Shown piece after piece: positions 15,635-24,286 of a DNA stretch of 39,236 nucleotides; position 1 is the stretch's first letter, and each line of letters starts with the position of its first letter. The notes under the pieces are model-generated. The model was not told the origin of the DNA. It did not search any database and saw only the letters and a program-made list of their open reading frames with translations. Made by a program: the position numbers and the translations under genes. Origin of the DNA: an uncultured Bacteroidales bacterium (lineage in GTDB: Bacteria > Bacteroidota > Bacteroidia > Bacteroidales > UBA932). The stretch is taken from the NCBI GenBank assembly GCA_944325495.1, contig CALVAD010000013.1, positions 1 through 39,236 on the forward strand. Reading direction: 5' to 3'.

Positions 15635-16249
15635 TTGACCGGAAAGTATCCATCAAAATCTTTCAAGGACGCCGTGGAGGCCATAAGCTCCCTGCCGGGA
15701 GTCGGCTCCCGCGGCGCCTTGCGATTGGTGCTGCACCTTCTGAGGCAGCCTTCGGAGAACGTGCACCATCTGGCCGACGCCATAAGCGGCCTGGCGGACG
15801 ACGTGCACTACTGCAAGACCTGCATGATGGTCTCCGACGGCGACAGCTGCTCGATATGCTCCGACCCGAAGCGCGACCATTCGACCATCTGCGTGGTCGA
15901 GAATGTGCGTGACGTGATGCGCATAGAGGAGACGGGGCAGTATCACGGGGTGTATCATGTGCTGGGCGGGATAATCTCGCCTATCAACGGCGTCGGCCCG
16001 TCCGACATCACCGTGAGGGAGCTGGTGGAGAGGCTGCGCGCGGCCGAAGGGCCGAAGGAGGTGATCTTCGCCCTGAGCGGCAGCGTGGAAGGGGAGACCA
16101 CGGCGTTCTATATCTACAGGCAGATAGAAGGGCTCGGCGTCAGGGTGTCCACGCTCGCGCGCGGGCTCAGCTTCGGGGCCGACCTTGAATACGCCGATTC
16201 GCTGACTCTCGGGCGCTCGATAATCGACAGGCAGGTATTCAAGCCCTGA
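15635..16249 (+). CDS. recR: Recombination mediator RecR
   Basis: A 204-residue RecR, acting with RecO to load RecA onto single-stranded DNA during recombinational repair. The N-terminal helix-hairpin-helix shows LPGVGSRGALRLVLHLL (about 20-36); the four-cysteine zinc finger is Cys60, 63, 72 and 75; the Toprim domain carries VVENVRDVMRIEETGQYHGVYHVLGG. The start is TTG 15635, directly after the fba stop and in the same frame: homologues begin at this residue (KYPS), and no ATG exists before the zinc finger. The zero-base gap implies coupled translation with fba or limited readthrough. Confidence 0.93.
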   Translation: MTGKYPSKSFKDAVEAISSLPGVGSRGALRLVLHLLRQPSENVHHLADAISGLADDVHYCKTCMMVSDGDSCSICSDPKRDHSTICVVENVRDVMRIEETGQYHGVYHVLGGIISPINGVGPSDITVRELVERLRAAEGPKEVIFALSGSVEGETTAFYIYRQIEGLGVRVSTLARGLSFGADLEYADSLTLGRSIIDRQVFKP

Positions 16250-16270
16250 TTCCCCGGATACATCGTTGAA

Positions 16271-16353
16271 TCCGTGCCGGCGGTCGCCGTTCCTGACAGG
16301 CAATGCCCGACCACCCGCCCGAGCCTGTCCTGAACGGCAAACCCGGCACCGGA
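16271..16353. other. Long imperfect stem-loop between recR and mntP
   Basis: The arms 16271-16301 and 16323-16353 pair over roughly 25 positions (GCCGTTC..ACAGGC against GCCTGT..GAACGGC, then TGCCGG against CCGGCA) with small internal loops and a 21-base loop. No U tract follows, so it may be a processing or leader structure. It does not resemble the yybP-ykoY manganese riboswitch, which often precedes mntP. Confidence 0.55.
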
Positions 16354-16384
16354 ACTGTTTTGAAATGAATCCCGATAGTCTATA

Positions 16385-16945
16385 ATGTCGATAATTGAGA
16401 CCCTGCTGCTTGCGGCATCCCTGTGCGCCGACTGCTTCGCGGTGTCGCTGTGCTCCAGCGTCACTCTGAAGAAGGCCGGATGGCGCAGCGTGCTGCTGAC
16501 GGCGCTGGCGTTCGCGGTGATCCAGAGCGCCCTGCTGCTCGCGGGCTGTGTGCTCGGCGACCTGTTCTACGGTATCGTCGAGAAGGTGTCGAACGTCATC
16601 GGCTTCGTCCTGCTCGCATATGTCGGCGGCTCGATGCTCGCGGAGGGCATACGCGGCTGCGGCGAGGGGAAGAACCTCAACGGCTGGAAGAACATATTGC
16701 TTGGCGGAGTCGCCACGAGCATAGACGCGGCGGCCGTCGGGGTCTCGCAGTCCATGAGCGGCGCCGGCGTGTCGGATTCCGTGCTGCTCCTGGCTTCGGT
16801 GTTCCTGTGCACAGCCGTATCCGTCGCCGCAGGCATTTGCGCCGGCAAGGCCATAGGCAACATCAGGGGCCGCAACGTGGGCCGCATCGCCGAAGCGGCC
16901 GGAGGAGCCGTGCTCGTGGGTCTGGGCGTCGCCGTGCTTCTGTAG
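16385..16945 (+). CDS. mntP: Manganese efflux pump MntP
   Basis: A 186-residue inner-membrane protein with six predicted helices that exports Mn2+. The two half-repeats carry the conserved aspartates: Asp19 in LCADCFAVSLCSS and the second in ATSIDAAAVGVS. The linker NGWKNILLGG is family-typical. The ATG at 16385 sits behind the long stem-loop; no clear promoter was found, so it may be read from fba/recR. Confidence 0.93.
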   Translation: MSIIETLLLAASLCADCFAVSLCSSVTLKKAGWRSVLLTALAFAVIQSALLLAGCVLGDLFYGIVEKVSNVIGFVLLAYVGGSMLAEGIRGCGEGKNLNGWKNILLGGVATSIDAAAVGVSQSMSGAGVSDSVLLLASVFLCTAVSVAAGICAGKAIGNIRGRNVGRIAEAAGGAVLVGLGVAVLL

Positions 16946-16955
16946 GCCGTCTCTT

Positions 16956-16985
16956 TTTGATTTCTCGAAAAAATTTTTATCTTTG
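16956..16985 (+). promoter_or_regulatory. Promoter of corA
   Basis: TTTG (16956-16959), an 18-bp spacer and TATCTTTG (16978-16985) match the consensus well. Confidence 0.72.
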
Positions 16986-16991
16986 CGGGCC

Positions 16992-17016
16992 GGACCTGCG
17001 CTGTTCCGGCAGGTCC
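16992..17016 (+). promoter_or_regulatory. Hairpin at the start of the corA leader
   Basis: GGACCTGC (16992-16999) pairs with GCAGGTCC (17009-17016) around a 9-base loop, at the expected 5' end of the transcript and 52 bases before the corA ATG. It may stabilise the mRNA or mediate regulation; it resembles no known magnesium riboswitch. Confidence 0.5.
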
Positions 17017-17068
17017 ACGTTGTTTAACTCCTTCCGACAAGAGTGCCGGGAACTATCCAGAAAGGCGA

Positions 17069-18025
17069 ATGTTAAAGATTTTCTACAGGAGCGGGGCTGA
17101 AATACTTCTCAGCCAGTCGGAAACGGATCTCGCTGCCGTCGGCAGGGAGAATGTGATCTGGATAGACATGCTTCAGCCCACCGGAGACCAGAAGCGTCTT
17201 GTCGAGCAGTTTCTCGGGACAGAGATTCAGAGCCGCGCTGAAGCCGAGGAGATCGAGAGTTCGTCCCGCTTCTCGGAGGAGAACGGCGCCATCTTCGCGA
17301 ACACCAACTTCCTCTCCCCGGCGGATGACGAGATGCTGATGGACGCCGTGTCCTTCATCCTGGTCCGCGGAACGCTCACCACCATCAGGGAGATACCCCT
17401 GCGTTCGCTCAACACCCTGCAGCTCAAGATGCAGGCGCTGCCCGACGAATATCCCGACGGCAACACGGTGTTCGTGGACATCATGGACAGGCGAGTGGAC
17501 CTGGACGCCGACATCGTGGAGCTCATATCGAAGGACGTCACGCGCTACAGCCGCCGCATCAACCAGAACGAGGACATCAGCGAGGACTTCCTTCTCGACA
17601 TCAACCAGCTGCAGCAGAACGCGATGAACGTGCGGGCCAACATGATCGACAAGCAGCGTCTCATCTCCAATCTGCTCAAGAGCAAGATTTTCCCCAAGGA
17701 CGCCGAACTCCGGGAGAGACTGGGCATAATCCTGCAGGACATAGCGTCCCTTGTCAACCATATCAGCTTCACCTTCGAAAGGCTGGAGTACATGCAGGAG
17801 ACCGTCATCGGTATCATCAACCTCGACCAGAACCGCATCATGAAGGTCTTCACCTTCGTGTCCATCCTTCTGATGCCCGCCACGCTCGTGGCGAGCTTCT
17901 ACGGCATGAACGTGAAGCTTCCGATGGCCGGGGCCGGCTGGGCCTGGATCGCGATACTCGCGCTCATGGTGCTGCTCATGGCGGCGATGATATGGTACTT
18001 CTTCAAACGCAAGAAAATGCTTTGA
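17069..18025 (+). CDS. corA: Magnesium/cobalt transporter CorA
   Basis: A 318-residue CorA-family channel for Mg2+ (and Co2+/Ni2+). A cytoplasmic alpha/beta domain and long helices (about residues 150-250, rich in EDISEDFLLDINQLQQN-type sequence) lead to two C-terminal membrane helices. The selectivity motif GMN lies at residues 279-281 (ASFYGMNVKLP), and the chain ends in the basic tail KRKKML. Length is standard. It has its own consensus promoter and an 80-base leader with a hairpin. Confidence 0.94.
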   Translation: MLKIFYRSGAEILLSQSETDLAAVGRENVIWIDMLQPTGDQKRLVEQFLGTEIQSRAEAEEIESSSRFSEENGAIFANTNFLSPADDEMLMDAVSFILVRGTLTTIREIPLRSLNTLQLKMQALPDEYPDGNTVFVDIMDRRVDLDADIVELISKDVTRYSRRINQNEDISEDFLLDINQLQQNAMNVRANMIDKQRLISNLLKSKIFPKDAELRERLGIILQDIASLVNHISFTFERLEYMQETVIGIINLDQNRIMKVFTFVSILLMPATLVASFYGMNVKLPMAGAGWAWIAILALMVLLMAAMIWYFFKRKKML

Positions 18026-18050
18026 TTATCAGAATTATTGTGTATCTTTG
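18021..18050 (+). promoter_or_regulatory. Promoter of the rpsA operon
   Basis: TTTG (18021-18024, inside the corA stop region), an 18-bp spacer and TATCTTTG (18043-18050). The leader of about 70 bases begins with a GC-rich inverted repeat (GCCCG..CGGGC), a possible site for S1 autoregulation. Confidence 0.75.
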
Positions 18051-18126
18051 CGCGCCCGGAAACCCGGCTCGCGCCGGCGGGCTCGTTACATAAAGTCAAA
18101 CAACTAACTTGTTTTATTTTACAACA

Positions 18127-20001
18127 ATGTCAGAAACAGAAATCAAGAAAGTCGAAGAGCAGGCCGCAGAGGTCGCCGCGACGGAGGCAGCCCCCGCAGC
18201 AGCGGAGGAGAAGGCTCCTGCAGCCAGGAAGTCGTCCATCATCAACGCTTCGGTGAAGCCCGAGGATTTTGACTGGGACGCTTTCGAGGGAGGCGAGGGC
18301 AACAGCGCCGACGACAGGAAGGCCATGGACGAGGCGTATGACAAGACGCTCTCCAAGGTCGTCGAGAATGAAGTCGTCGAAGGCGTAGTGACCGCGGTCA
18401 CCAAGCGCGAGGTAGTGATCAACATCGGCGGAAAGAGCGAGGGAGTCATCCCCGTGTCCGAGTTCCGCTACAATCCCGAGCTCAAGGCCGGCGACAAGGT
18501 CGAGGTCTATGTGGAGTCCGTCGAGGACAGGAAGGGACAGCTCGTGCTCTCCCACCGCAAGGCCCGCACTCTCAAGTCATGGGACAGGGTGAACGAGGCT
18601 TACGAGAACGACGAGATTGTAAAGGGCTTCGTGAAGACCCGCACGAAGGGCGGCATGATCGTGGACGTGTTCGGAATCGAGGCGTTCCTCCCCGGTTCGC
18701 AGATCGACATCAAGCCCATCCGCGACTACGACCAGTTCGTCAACCAGACCATCGACTGCAAGATTGTCAAGATAAACCAGGAGTTCCGCAATGTCGTCGT
18801 CTCACACAAGGCTCTTCTCGAGGCCGAGCAGGAGCAGAGGCGCGCCGAGCTCATCAGCAAGCTTGAGAAGGGACAGGTGCTCGAGGGTGTAGTCAAGAAC
18901 ATCACCCACTACGGAGTATTCGTCGATCTCGGCGGCGTGGACGGACTCATCCATATCACGGACCTCTCATGGGGCCGCATCAACAACCCCGAGGATGTCG
19001 TATCCCTTGACGAGAAGATCAAGGTCGTCGTTCTCGACTTCAACGAGCAGCAGAAGCGTATCGCCCTCGGTCTGAAGCAGCTTACTCCCCATCCTTGGGA
19101 CAACCTCAATCCTGACCTCAAGGTCGGCGACAAGGTCAAGGGCAAGGTCATCCTCATCGCCGACTACGGCGCGTTCGTGGAGATCGAGCCCGGCGTCGAG
19201 GGACTCGTGCATGTTTCCGAGATGTCATGGTCTCCCAGGCTTCATTCGGCCCAGGAGTTCCTCAAGGTCGGCGACGAGGTGGAGGCTCAGGTTCTCTCCA
19301 TCGATCGCGAGGCCCGCAAGATTTCCCTCGGCCTGAAGCAGCTCATGCCCAATCCCTGGGAGAACATCCGCGAGAAATATCCTGTCGGCAGCAAGCATAA
19401 GGCAGTGGTGCGCAACATCACCAACTTCGGCGTGTTCGCCGAGCTTGAGGACGGCGTCGAGGGTCTCGTTCACATCAGCGACCTCAGCTGGAACAAGATC
19501 AAGCATCCTTCGGAGGTCGTGAACAGCGGCGACACCATCGACGTGCAGATTCTCGACTTCGACGAGGCGAACCACAAGCTCAGCCTGGGAATCAAGCAGC
19601 TCACCGCCAATCCCTGGGACGAGGTCGAGGCCAAGTATCCCGTAGGCTCCACCGTTGAGGGGACCGTGGCCTCCCTTACCGACAAGGGTGCCAACATCAC
19701 TCTCGACGGCAATGTGGAAGGCTTCGCGTTCACCCGTGACCTCCTCAAGGAGGACGGCAAGCAGGCCGTGGCCGGAGAGACTCTTCCCTTCAAGGTCATC
19801 GAACTCCGCCGCTCTACGCGCCGTATCCTTCTTTCCCACCTCCGCACCTATTCGGAAGCCAGGGAGAGGGCCGCGGCAGCCGAGGCTGAGAGCACCAAGA
19901 AGTCCGTCAAGAAGGTCAACGCCAGCATAGAGAGGACCACTCTCGGCGACATCGACGCTCTTGCGGCTCTCAAGGAGAAGCTCGAAAAGGAAGGAGAATA
20001 A
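18127..20001 (+). CDS. rpsA: 30S ribosomal protein S1
   Basis: A 624-residue S1, which helps the ribosome bind mRNA; this matters in Bacteroidetes, where Shine-Dalgarno pairing is little used. After an Ala/Glu-rich N-terminal tail (to about residue 35), six S1 RNA-binding repeats follow, starting near VEGVVTAVTKREVV, VKGFVKTRTKGGMI, LEGVVKNITHYGVF, VKGKVILIADYGAF, HKAVVRNITNFGVF and VEGTVASLTDKGAN. ATG 18127 is chosen over a TTG six codons upstream. The stop overlaps the rnz start (TAATG). Confidence 0.96.
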   Translation: MSETEIKKVEEQAAEVAATEAAPAAAEEKAPAARKSSIINASVKPEDFDWDAFEGGEGNSADDRKAMDEAYDKTLSKVVENEVVEGVVTAVTKREVVINIGGKSEGVIPVSEFRYNPELKAGDKVEVYVESVEDRKGQLVLSHRKARTLKSWDRVNEAYENDEIVKGFVKTRTKGGMIVDVFGIEAFLPGSQIDIKPIRDYDQFVNQTIDCKIVKINQEFRNVVVSHKALLEAEQEQRRAELISKLEKGQVLEGVVKNITHYGVFVDLGGVDGLIHITDLSWGRINNPEDVVSLDEKIKVVVLDFNEQQKRIALGLKQLTPHPWDNLNPDLKVGDKVKGKVILIADYGAFVEIEPGVEGLVHVSEMSWSPRLHSAQEFLKVGDEVEAQVLSIDREARKISLGLKQLMPNPWENIREKYPVGSKHKAVVRNITNFGVFAELEDGVEGLVHISDLSWNKIKHPSEVVNSGDTIDVQILDFDEANHKLSLGIKQLTANPWDEVEAKYPVGSTVEGTVASLTDKGANITLDGNVEGFAFTRDLLKEDGKQAVAGETLPFKVIELRRSTRRILLSHLRTYSEARERAAAAEAESTKKSVKKVNASIERTTLGDIDALAALKEKLEKEGE

Positions 20002-20813
20002 TGAATTTTACTCTGAAGATAATGGGCACGGCTTCGGCCATGCCCATTTCTGACAGGAATCCAAGCGCCCAGGTGCTATCAGTGCACGGGCGCTTGTTTC
20101 TTATCGACTGCGGCGAAGGCACGCAGCAGCAGCTGAGGCGCGCCCGGATGTCGTTCCTGAAGATAGACGCCATCTTCATCTCACATATCCACGGCGACCA
20201 TCTTTTCGGGATATTCGGCCTGCTGAGTTCCATGGCCATGTACGGCCGCACGGCGGACCTGCATGTCTACGGCCCGCAGGCTCTCGGCTCCGTATTGAAT
20301 TTCTACCGTTCGTTCTTCTCCGATGAATCGGATTTCAGGATTGTCTTCCATGCCGTGAAATGCGGCGCTCCGGAGACCGTCATGGAGTCCCGGCATGTCA
20401 AGGTCAGCGCCTTTCCGCTGAACCACAAGATAGAATGCTACGGATGGCGCTTCGACGAGCTGCCTGCGCAGGGAAGGCCCTGCGATGAGGACGGCCGCCC
20501 GGCATATCCCCTGAAATCCTTCGCGTACTGCTCCGACACCGCTCCTTTCCCGGAGCTTGCGGACTGGGTCAGGGGCGTGGATCTGCTCTATCACGAGGCG
20601 ACATATACGCGCGCAATGTCCGACAAGGCCGTGCTGCACCATCATTCGACTACGGAGCAGGCCGCCAGATGCGCTGCCGAAGCCGGTGCGGGCAGGCTCG
20701 TCGTGGGGCATTATTCTTCGCGGATCACCGATTTCGACGCCTATCTTAGCGAGTGCCGGGAGATTTTTCCCGCCACGACGGCGGCGCAGGACGGTGATGT
20801 CTTCGAATTTTAG
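20001..20813 (+). CDS. rnz: Ribonuclease Z
   Basis: A 270-residue metallo-beta-lactamase-fold tRNase Z that removes 3' trailers from tRNA precursors. The zinc motif HIHGDH is at residues 62-67, preceded by IDCGEGTQQQLRR. Other ligands lie in SDTAPFPE (Asp) and GHYSSRI (His). It matters here because tRNA-Leu in this window lacks an encoded CCA. It is somewhat shorter than the usual 300 or so residues, without loss of a motif. The start overlaps the rpsA stop by one base. Confidence 0.93.
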   Translation: MNFTLKIMGTASAMPISDRNPSAQVLSVHGRLFLIDCGEGTQQQLRRARMSFLKIDAIFISHIHGDHLFGIFGLLSSMAMYGRTADLHVYGPQALGSVLNFYRSFFSDESDFRIVFHAVKCGAPETVMESRHVKVSAFPLNHKIECYGWRFDELPAQGRPCDEDGRPAYPLKSFAYCSDTAPFPELADWVRGVDLLYHEATYTRAMSDKAVLHHHSTTEQAARCAAEAGAGRLVVGHYSSRITDFDAYLSECREIFPATTAAQDGDVFEF

Positions 20814-20827
20814 TATATTGGCCGGCA

Positions 20828-21775
20828 ATGAAAAGGACAGCCATCATTCTTCTGTCGCTGCTGGTTGCGCTCGGAGCTTCCAAGGAGCCGACTCTTGAGT
20901 ATATTGCGAAGTATTCCGATCTCGCGGTCAGCGAGATGAAGCGTACCGGAGTTCCCGCGAGCATCACTTTGGCCCAGGGTATCCTGGAGTCGAATTCCGG
21001 GCAGTCCCGGCTTGCGGTCAGGGGCAACAATCATTTCGGCATCAAGTGCCACAATGACTGGAACGGAAGGACCATGAGACTCGACGACGACGCGAGGCGC
21101 GAATGCTTCCGCGTCTATCCCAGCGTGAAAGACTCGTATCGCGACCATTCGGACTTCCTGCGCTACAGGGACAGGTACAAGCCGCTCTTCGACCTGAAGC
21201 CTGATGACTACAAGGGATGGGCGAGAGGCCTGAAGAAGGCCGGCTACGCCACAGACCCCTCATACGCGAACAAGCTCATCGCCCTGATCGAGGAGTACGA
21301 GCTCTACCGTTTCGACGGGAAGGTGAAGGTGGAGCGGGAGCCACCTCTGAAGGCGGAGGCCCCGCGCGAACTGCCGCCCGACAATGTCGAGCGGAATTAC
21401 AGCGAGACAGTCAACATAAGTCTGCAACGTAGTGTATACGAGACCAACGGCGTTCCGTTCATCTATTCGATGGAAGGCGAAAGCTGGCGCTCCATCGCCT
21501 CGGCCAACGGGCTGTTCCTGCGGGAGCTGCTCAGGTTCAACGACATGTCCGCGGAATCTCCGCTGGAGCCCGGTACGACGGTATATCTTGCGCGCAAGAA
21601 GGCCAGGGGAACGAAGGAAGTGCCCAAGTATGTGGTCGGAAGGGACGGCGAGACCTTATGGGAGATCTCCCAGCGTTTCGGCATAAGATTGTCGTCTCTC
21701 GCCAGGCTGAACCCGCAACTGGCGGACACGCCGCTTCAGGAAGGTGACACCGTTCAGCTGAGGAAGGAGAAATGA
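20828..21775 (+). CDS. Secreted glucosaminidase-type peptidoglycan hydrolase with LysM domains
   Basis: A 315-residue exported cell-wall hydrolase. The signal peptide covers residues 1-18. Residues about 25-165 form a GH73 (FlgJ/Auto-like) N-acetylglucosaminidase domain with likely catalytic Glu54 in AQGILESNSGQS and the conserved NNHFGIKCH. Two LysM-like modules follow (about 205-255 and 265-312; GETLWEISQRFGIRLSSLARLNP is clear) and target the enzyme to peptidoglycan. It overlaps mltG by four bases, so two glycan-strand-cutting enzymes are translationally coupled. Confidence 0.9.
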   Translation: MKRTAIILLSLLVALGASKEPTLEYIAKYSDLAVSEMKRTGVPASITLAQGILESNSGQSRLAVRGNNHFGIKCHNDWNGRTMRLDDDARRECFRVYPSVKDSYRDHSDFLRYRDRYKPLFDLKPDDYKGWARGLKKAGYATDPSYANKLIALIEEYELYRFDGKVKVEREPPLKAEAPRELPPDNVERNYSETVNISLQRSVYETNGVPFIYSMEGESWRSIASANGLFLRELLRFNDMSAESPLEPGTTVYLARKKARGTKEVPKYVVGRDGETLWEISQRFGIRLSSLARLNPQLADTPLQEGDTVQLRKEK

Positions 21776-22812
21776 GAGCCGGAACAAAATCCTTCATGGT
21801 GCTGGCTGCGGCCGTGCTCGCCGTCTGTTGTGCGGTGGCGGCCGGGCGGTGGCTGCGGGACAACAAGCTGCCGAATTTCAGCCGCACGGCGGAAATATTC
21901 ATATACCCCGGGACGACGGCCGATTCCGCGATGGCCATGATATCCGCTCAGGCCGGAGTGCGCAGCGGCCGCAGTCTTGCGCGGACTTTCAGGAAGAAGC
22001 AGGTGGAAGCCTACATCACTCCGGGGCATTATACCGTGTCTCCGGGAAATTCAAGCGTGTATGTGGCCAGGATGCTCAACAACGGCTGGCAGACGCCGGT
22101 CCGCGTGACGCTTTCGGGAAACCTGAGGCTGAAGGGGAACATCGCCGCCAAGATCAGCAGCCAGCTTCTTGCGGATTCGGTTTCGGTCCGTCATGCGCTG
22201 GACGATGACGCGCTGCTGTCGCGCTACGGTTTCAGCTCCTCCACGGTGTTCGCCCTGCTCATGCCTGCGACATACGAGATGTACTGGACTGCGACTCCCG
22301 AAGACTTCCTTGACAGGCAGAAGGAGGCCTACGACGCCTTCTGGACAGCTTCCAACGATTCAAAGGCGGCGGAGCTGGGCCTTACGCGCATGCAGGTCTC
22401 GACTCTTGCCTCGATAGTGGACGCCGAGACCAACCACGAGGAGGAGATGCCGCTGATCGCGGGCGTCTATCTCAACCGTCTCAGGCTGGGCATGCCGCTC
22501 CAGGCGGACCCTACGGTCGCATTCTGCTTCGACTACGGCATCACCCGCGTGCTGAACAAGCACCTTCAGGTGGATTCTCCATATAACACCTACCGTCACG
22601 CCGGACTGCCTCCGGGGCCCATCTGCGTGCCCTGCCGGGCCGCGCTCGAGGCCGTGCTCAATCCGGACTACGGCGGCGAACCGGGCCGCGGGAATCTCTT
22701 CTTCTGCGCGGACGCCGATTTCTCGGGTACGCATGTGTTCGCCCGCACCCTCAGGGAGCATAACCGCAACGCCGCGGCCTATCGTCGTGCGCTGAACGCC
22801 CGCTCCCGCTGA
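21772..22812 (+). CDS. mltG: Endolytic peptidoglycan transglycosylase MltG
   Basis: A 346-residue YceG/MltG protein that cleaves nascent glycan strands and helps set strand length. One N-terminal membrane anchor (residues about 7-23) is followed by a periplasmic LysM-like region and the catalytic domain. The predicted catalytic Glu219 lies in SIVDAETNHEEEMPLIAGVY, matching E. coli Glu218. The signatures LGMPLQADPTV and PYNTYRHAGLPPGPI are intact. ATG 21772 overlaps the previous stop. Confidence 0.95.
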   Translation: MRAGTKSFMVLAAAVLAVCCAVAAGRWLRDNKLPNFSRTAEIFIYPGTTADSAMAMISAQAGVRSGRSLARTFRKKQVEAYITPGHYTVSPGNSSVYVARMLNNGWQTPVRVTLSGNLRLKGNIAAKISSQLLADSVSVRHALDDDALLSRYGFSSSTVFALLMPATYEMYWTATPEDFLDRQKEAYDAFWTASNDSKAAELGLTRMQVSTLASIVDAETNHEEEMPLIAGVYLNRLRLGMPLQADPTVAFCFDYGITRVLNKHLQVDSPYNTYRHAGLPPGPICVPCRAALEAVLNPDYGGEPGRGNLFFCADADFSGTHVFARTLREHNRNAAAYRRALNARSR

Positions 22813-23743
22813 ATGTTGCCGTTACGGCGGACCTGTTACTGTAATGGCATATCAGCCGTCGCCCTGCTGCAGCTGCCTGATCAGTTGCATCGGATTTGCC
22901 TTCAGTTGCGGTGGATTTGCAATCCGGGTCCTATCTGCCGCCTGCGGCCATAAGCATCCCTCGCAGGCGAGAAGAGCCTGCTCGTGGATGATATGGCCGT
23001 CCGGCCTCGCCGTTCAGACAGATTTGGAATTCGCTGCCCTGATCCAGCCGCAGACGGAGCTCGCCCTCAGGCAGTAAGAACCACCGCACAGCCCTATACT
23101 GCCTGAGGCCGACTTCGCCGCGGCAGTGGTCCCTGACAGATGAAGAAGGCACATGACATAGGAGCGGCATATTTTGAAAAAACGGCCCTGCAGGCACCTG
23201 TAAAACGGTTTTCGTCGAACCTATTGCTCCTATATCGGCCAAATTTCGAAGACATGTGAGCATTGTATCTTTGTAAGAGATTTATAATCAAATATTTTGG
23301 TAAATCCGGCGCTCCTGCCTCAGTTGAGCCGGATTTGCAATCTACCATAATCATGACAGCAGATTGCAAAACTGCTGAACTTGCATAATCGCAATGCCTC
23401 TCGTTGAAAGGGATATACAATCACCGACGTAGACGGCGGTAGAGCTTTCTCTGAACATGAGCAGCCGCCGACGACACATAGTGATGTTTGGCGGGAAAGG
23501 CGTGGTCGAGGAATCATAGGGGCTGAAATTTTGGTTGTGCAGGAGCAATTCGCAATCGGTTAGCAATCAGTGAGTTCTAATTCGTGACCGCCCGGCCTTG
23601 CACTTTTGGAAGCCGAAGGCTGTGCATAGGATTTGCCGAAAATGGCCTCTCAAGGTTTGGTAAGGCCGTTTTCGGAATGGTGGCTGCACAAGCATAATTT
23701 TACTGCCGGCGAGGCATACTCTGCCGTAGGGCTCCGAATTGGA
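22813..23743. other. 930-bp gene-poor zone
   Basis: No frame here has a recognisable family, signal or promoter-start arrangement. It contains the motif GGATTTGCAAT twice (near 22915 and 23331), a lone -7 element at 23266 and three hairpins between 23302 and 23470. It probably contains decayed sequence and possibly a non-coding RNA. Confidence 0.45.
23266..23470 (+). ncRNA. Weak candidate non-coding RNA with three hairpins
   Basis: A TATCTTTG element (23266-23273) is followed by three inverted repeats. These are AAATCCGGC/GCCGGATTT (23302-23336), TTTGCAATCT/AGATTGCAAA (23334-23370, overlapping the first and so possibly a switch) and CGGCGG/CCGCCG (23434-23470). The -33 element is weak and no terminator is clear. 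Confidence 0.25.
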
Positions 23744-23862
23744 TTATTCTGTCTGACCGAATTTGTCTTCGTATGCTTGCCTACGTTCTTCGGCAGTGAG
23801 ATGAGTCATCAGGACCATGGCCAGGTCCCGGCATTCTATGAAAAGCTCGTTGTTGCAACGTA
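23744..23862 (-). pseudogene. Relic 1: 3' end of the HTH-like membrane-protein gene
   Basis: Minus strand bases encode NNELFIECRDLAMVLMTHL then TAEERRQAYEDKFGQTE and a stop, the C-terminal tail of the intact gene at 24659-25486. DNA identity is 95 of 103 bases with no gap (23753-23855 against 24668-24770). Nothing upstream of this tail is conserved, so only the last 35 or so codons remain. Confidence 0.85.
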
Positions 23863-23931
23863 AAAACTGAATGATTGTCGACCTGCAGCAAGTTATATTT
23901 ATTGGATTTCGAATTTTTTAGTGTGAAAAAT

Positions 23932-23961
23932 TTTGAATTTCGGAATAATTCGGTACTTTTG
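23932..23961 (+). promoter_or_regulatory. Promoter of the higBA module
   Basis: TTTG (23932-23935), an 18-bp spacer and TACTTTTG (23954-23961). The leader is about 8-10 bases, so the toxin mRNA is nearly leaderless. The TTTTGAATTTCGGAATAATT stretch between the elements is a plausible HigA operator. Confidence 0.65.
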
Positions 23962-23975
23962 TAAAAAAGTGAGTG

Positions 23976-24275
23976 ATGAGGATAGTGTCGCACAGAAGGC
24001 TCAGGGAGTTTTATGAAAGCAACGGAAGGGAAGATGCGAAGGTGGCCTTGGATCGATGGTATCAGATAGCGGAAGAAGCGCAATGGGCGACCTTGTCGGA
24101 CATCAGGCTTGATTTTCCGTCAGTGGATTATGTGGGAAATCAGCATTATGTGTTCAACATCAAGGGTAACCGGTACAGGCTGGTCGTTGTGATCAAATTC
24201 CGGATGGGATATGTCTTCATCAGATTTGTGGGGACTCACGGCGAGTATGATATGATAGATTGTGCTACAATATAG
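23976..24275 (+). CDS. higB: HigB-type toxin (mRNA interferase)
   Basis: A 99-residue basic protein of the HigB/RelE-like type II toxin family, expected to cleave mRNA on the ribosome. Family features are the N-terminal helix pair MRIVSHRRLREFYES, the DIRLDFPSVDYV segment, and the beta-strand core NIKGNRYRLVVVIKFRMGYVFIRFVGTHGEYD. The ATG at 23976 is preferred over an adjoining GTG. The antitoxin gene follows after 11 bases, toxin first, as is usual for higBA. It is flanked by the relic and intact copies of one gene tail. Confidence 0.9.
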   Translation: MRIVSHRRLREFYESNGREDAKVALDRWYQIAEEAQWATLSDIRLDFPSVDYVGNQHYVFNIKGNRYRLVVVIKFRMGYVFIRFVGTHGEYDMIDCATI

Positions 24276-24286
24276 AATATTGAAAG

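Noticed and set aside
22844-23520. Several frames of 60-110 codons downstream of mltG
   Set aside because: They overlap each other on both strands, have no family similarity I recognise and no promoter-start pairing; I treat the zone as non-coding.
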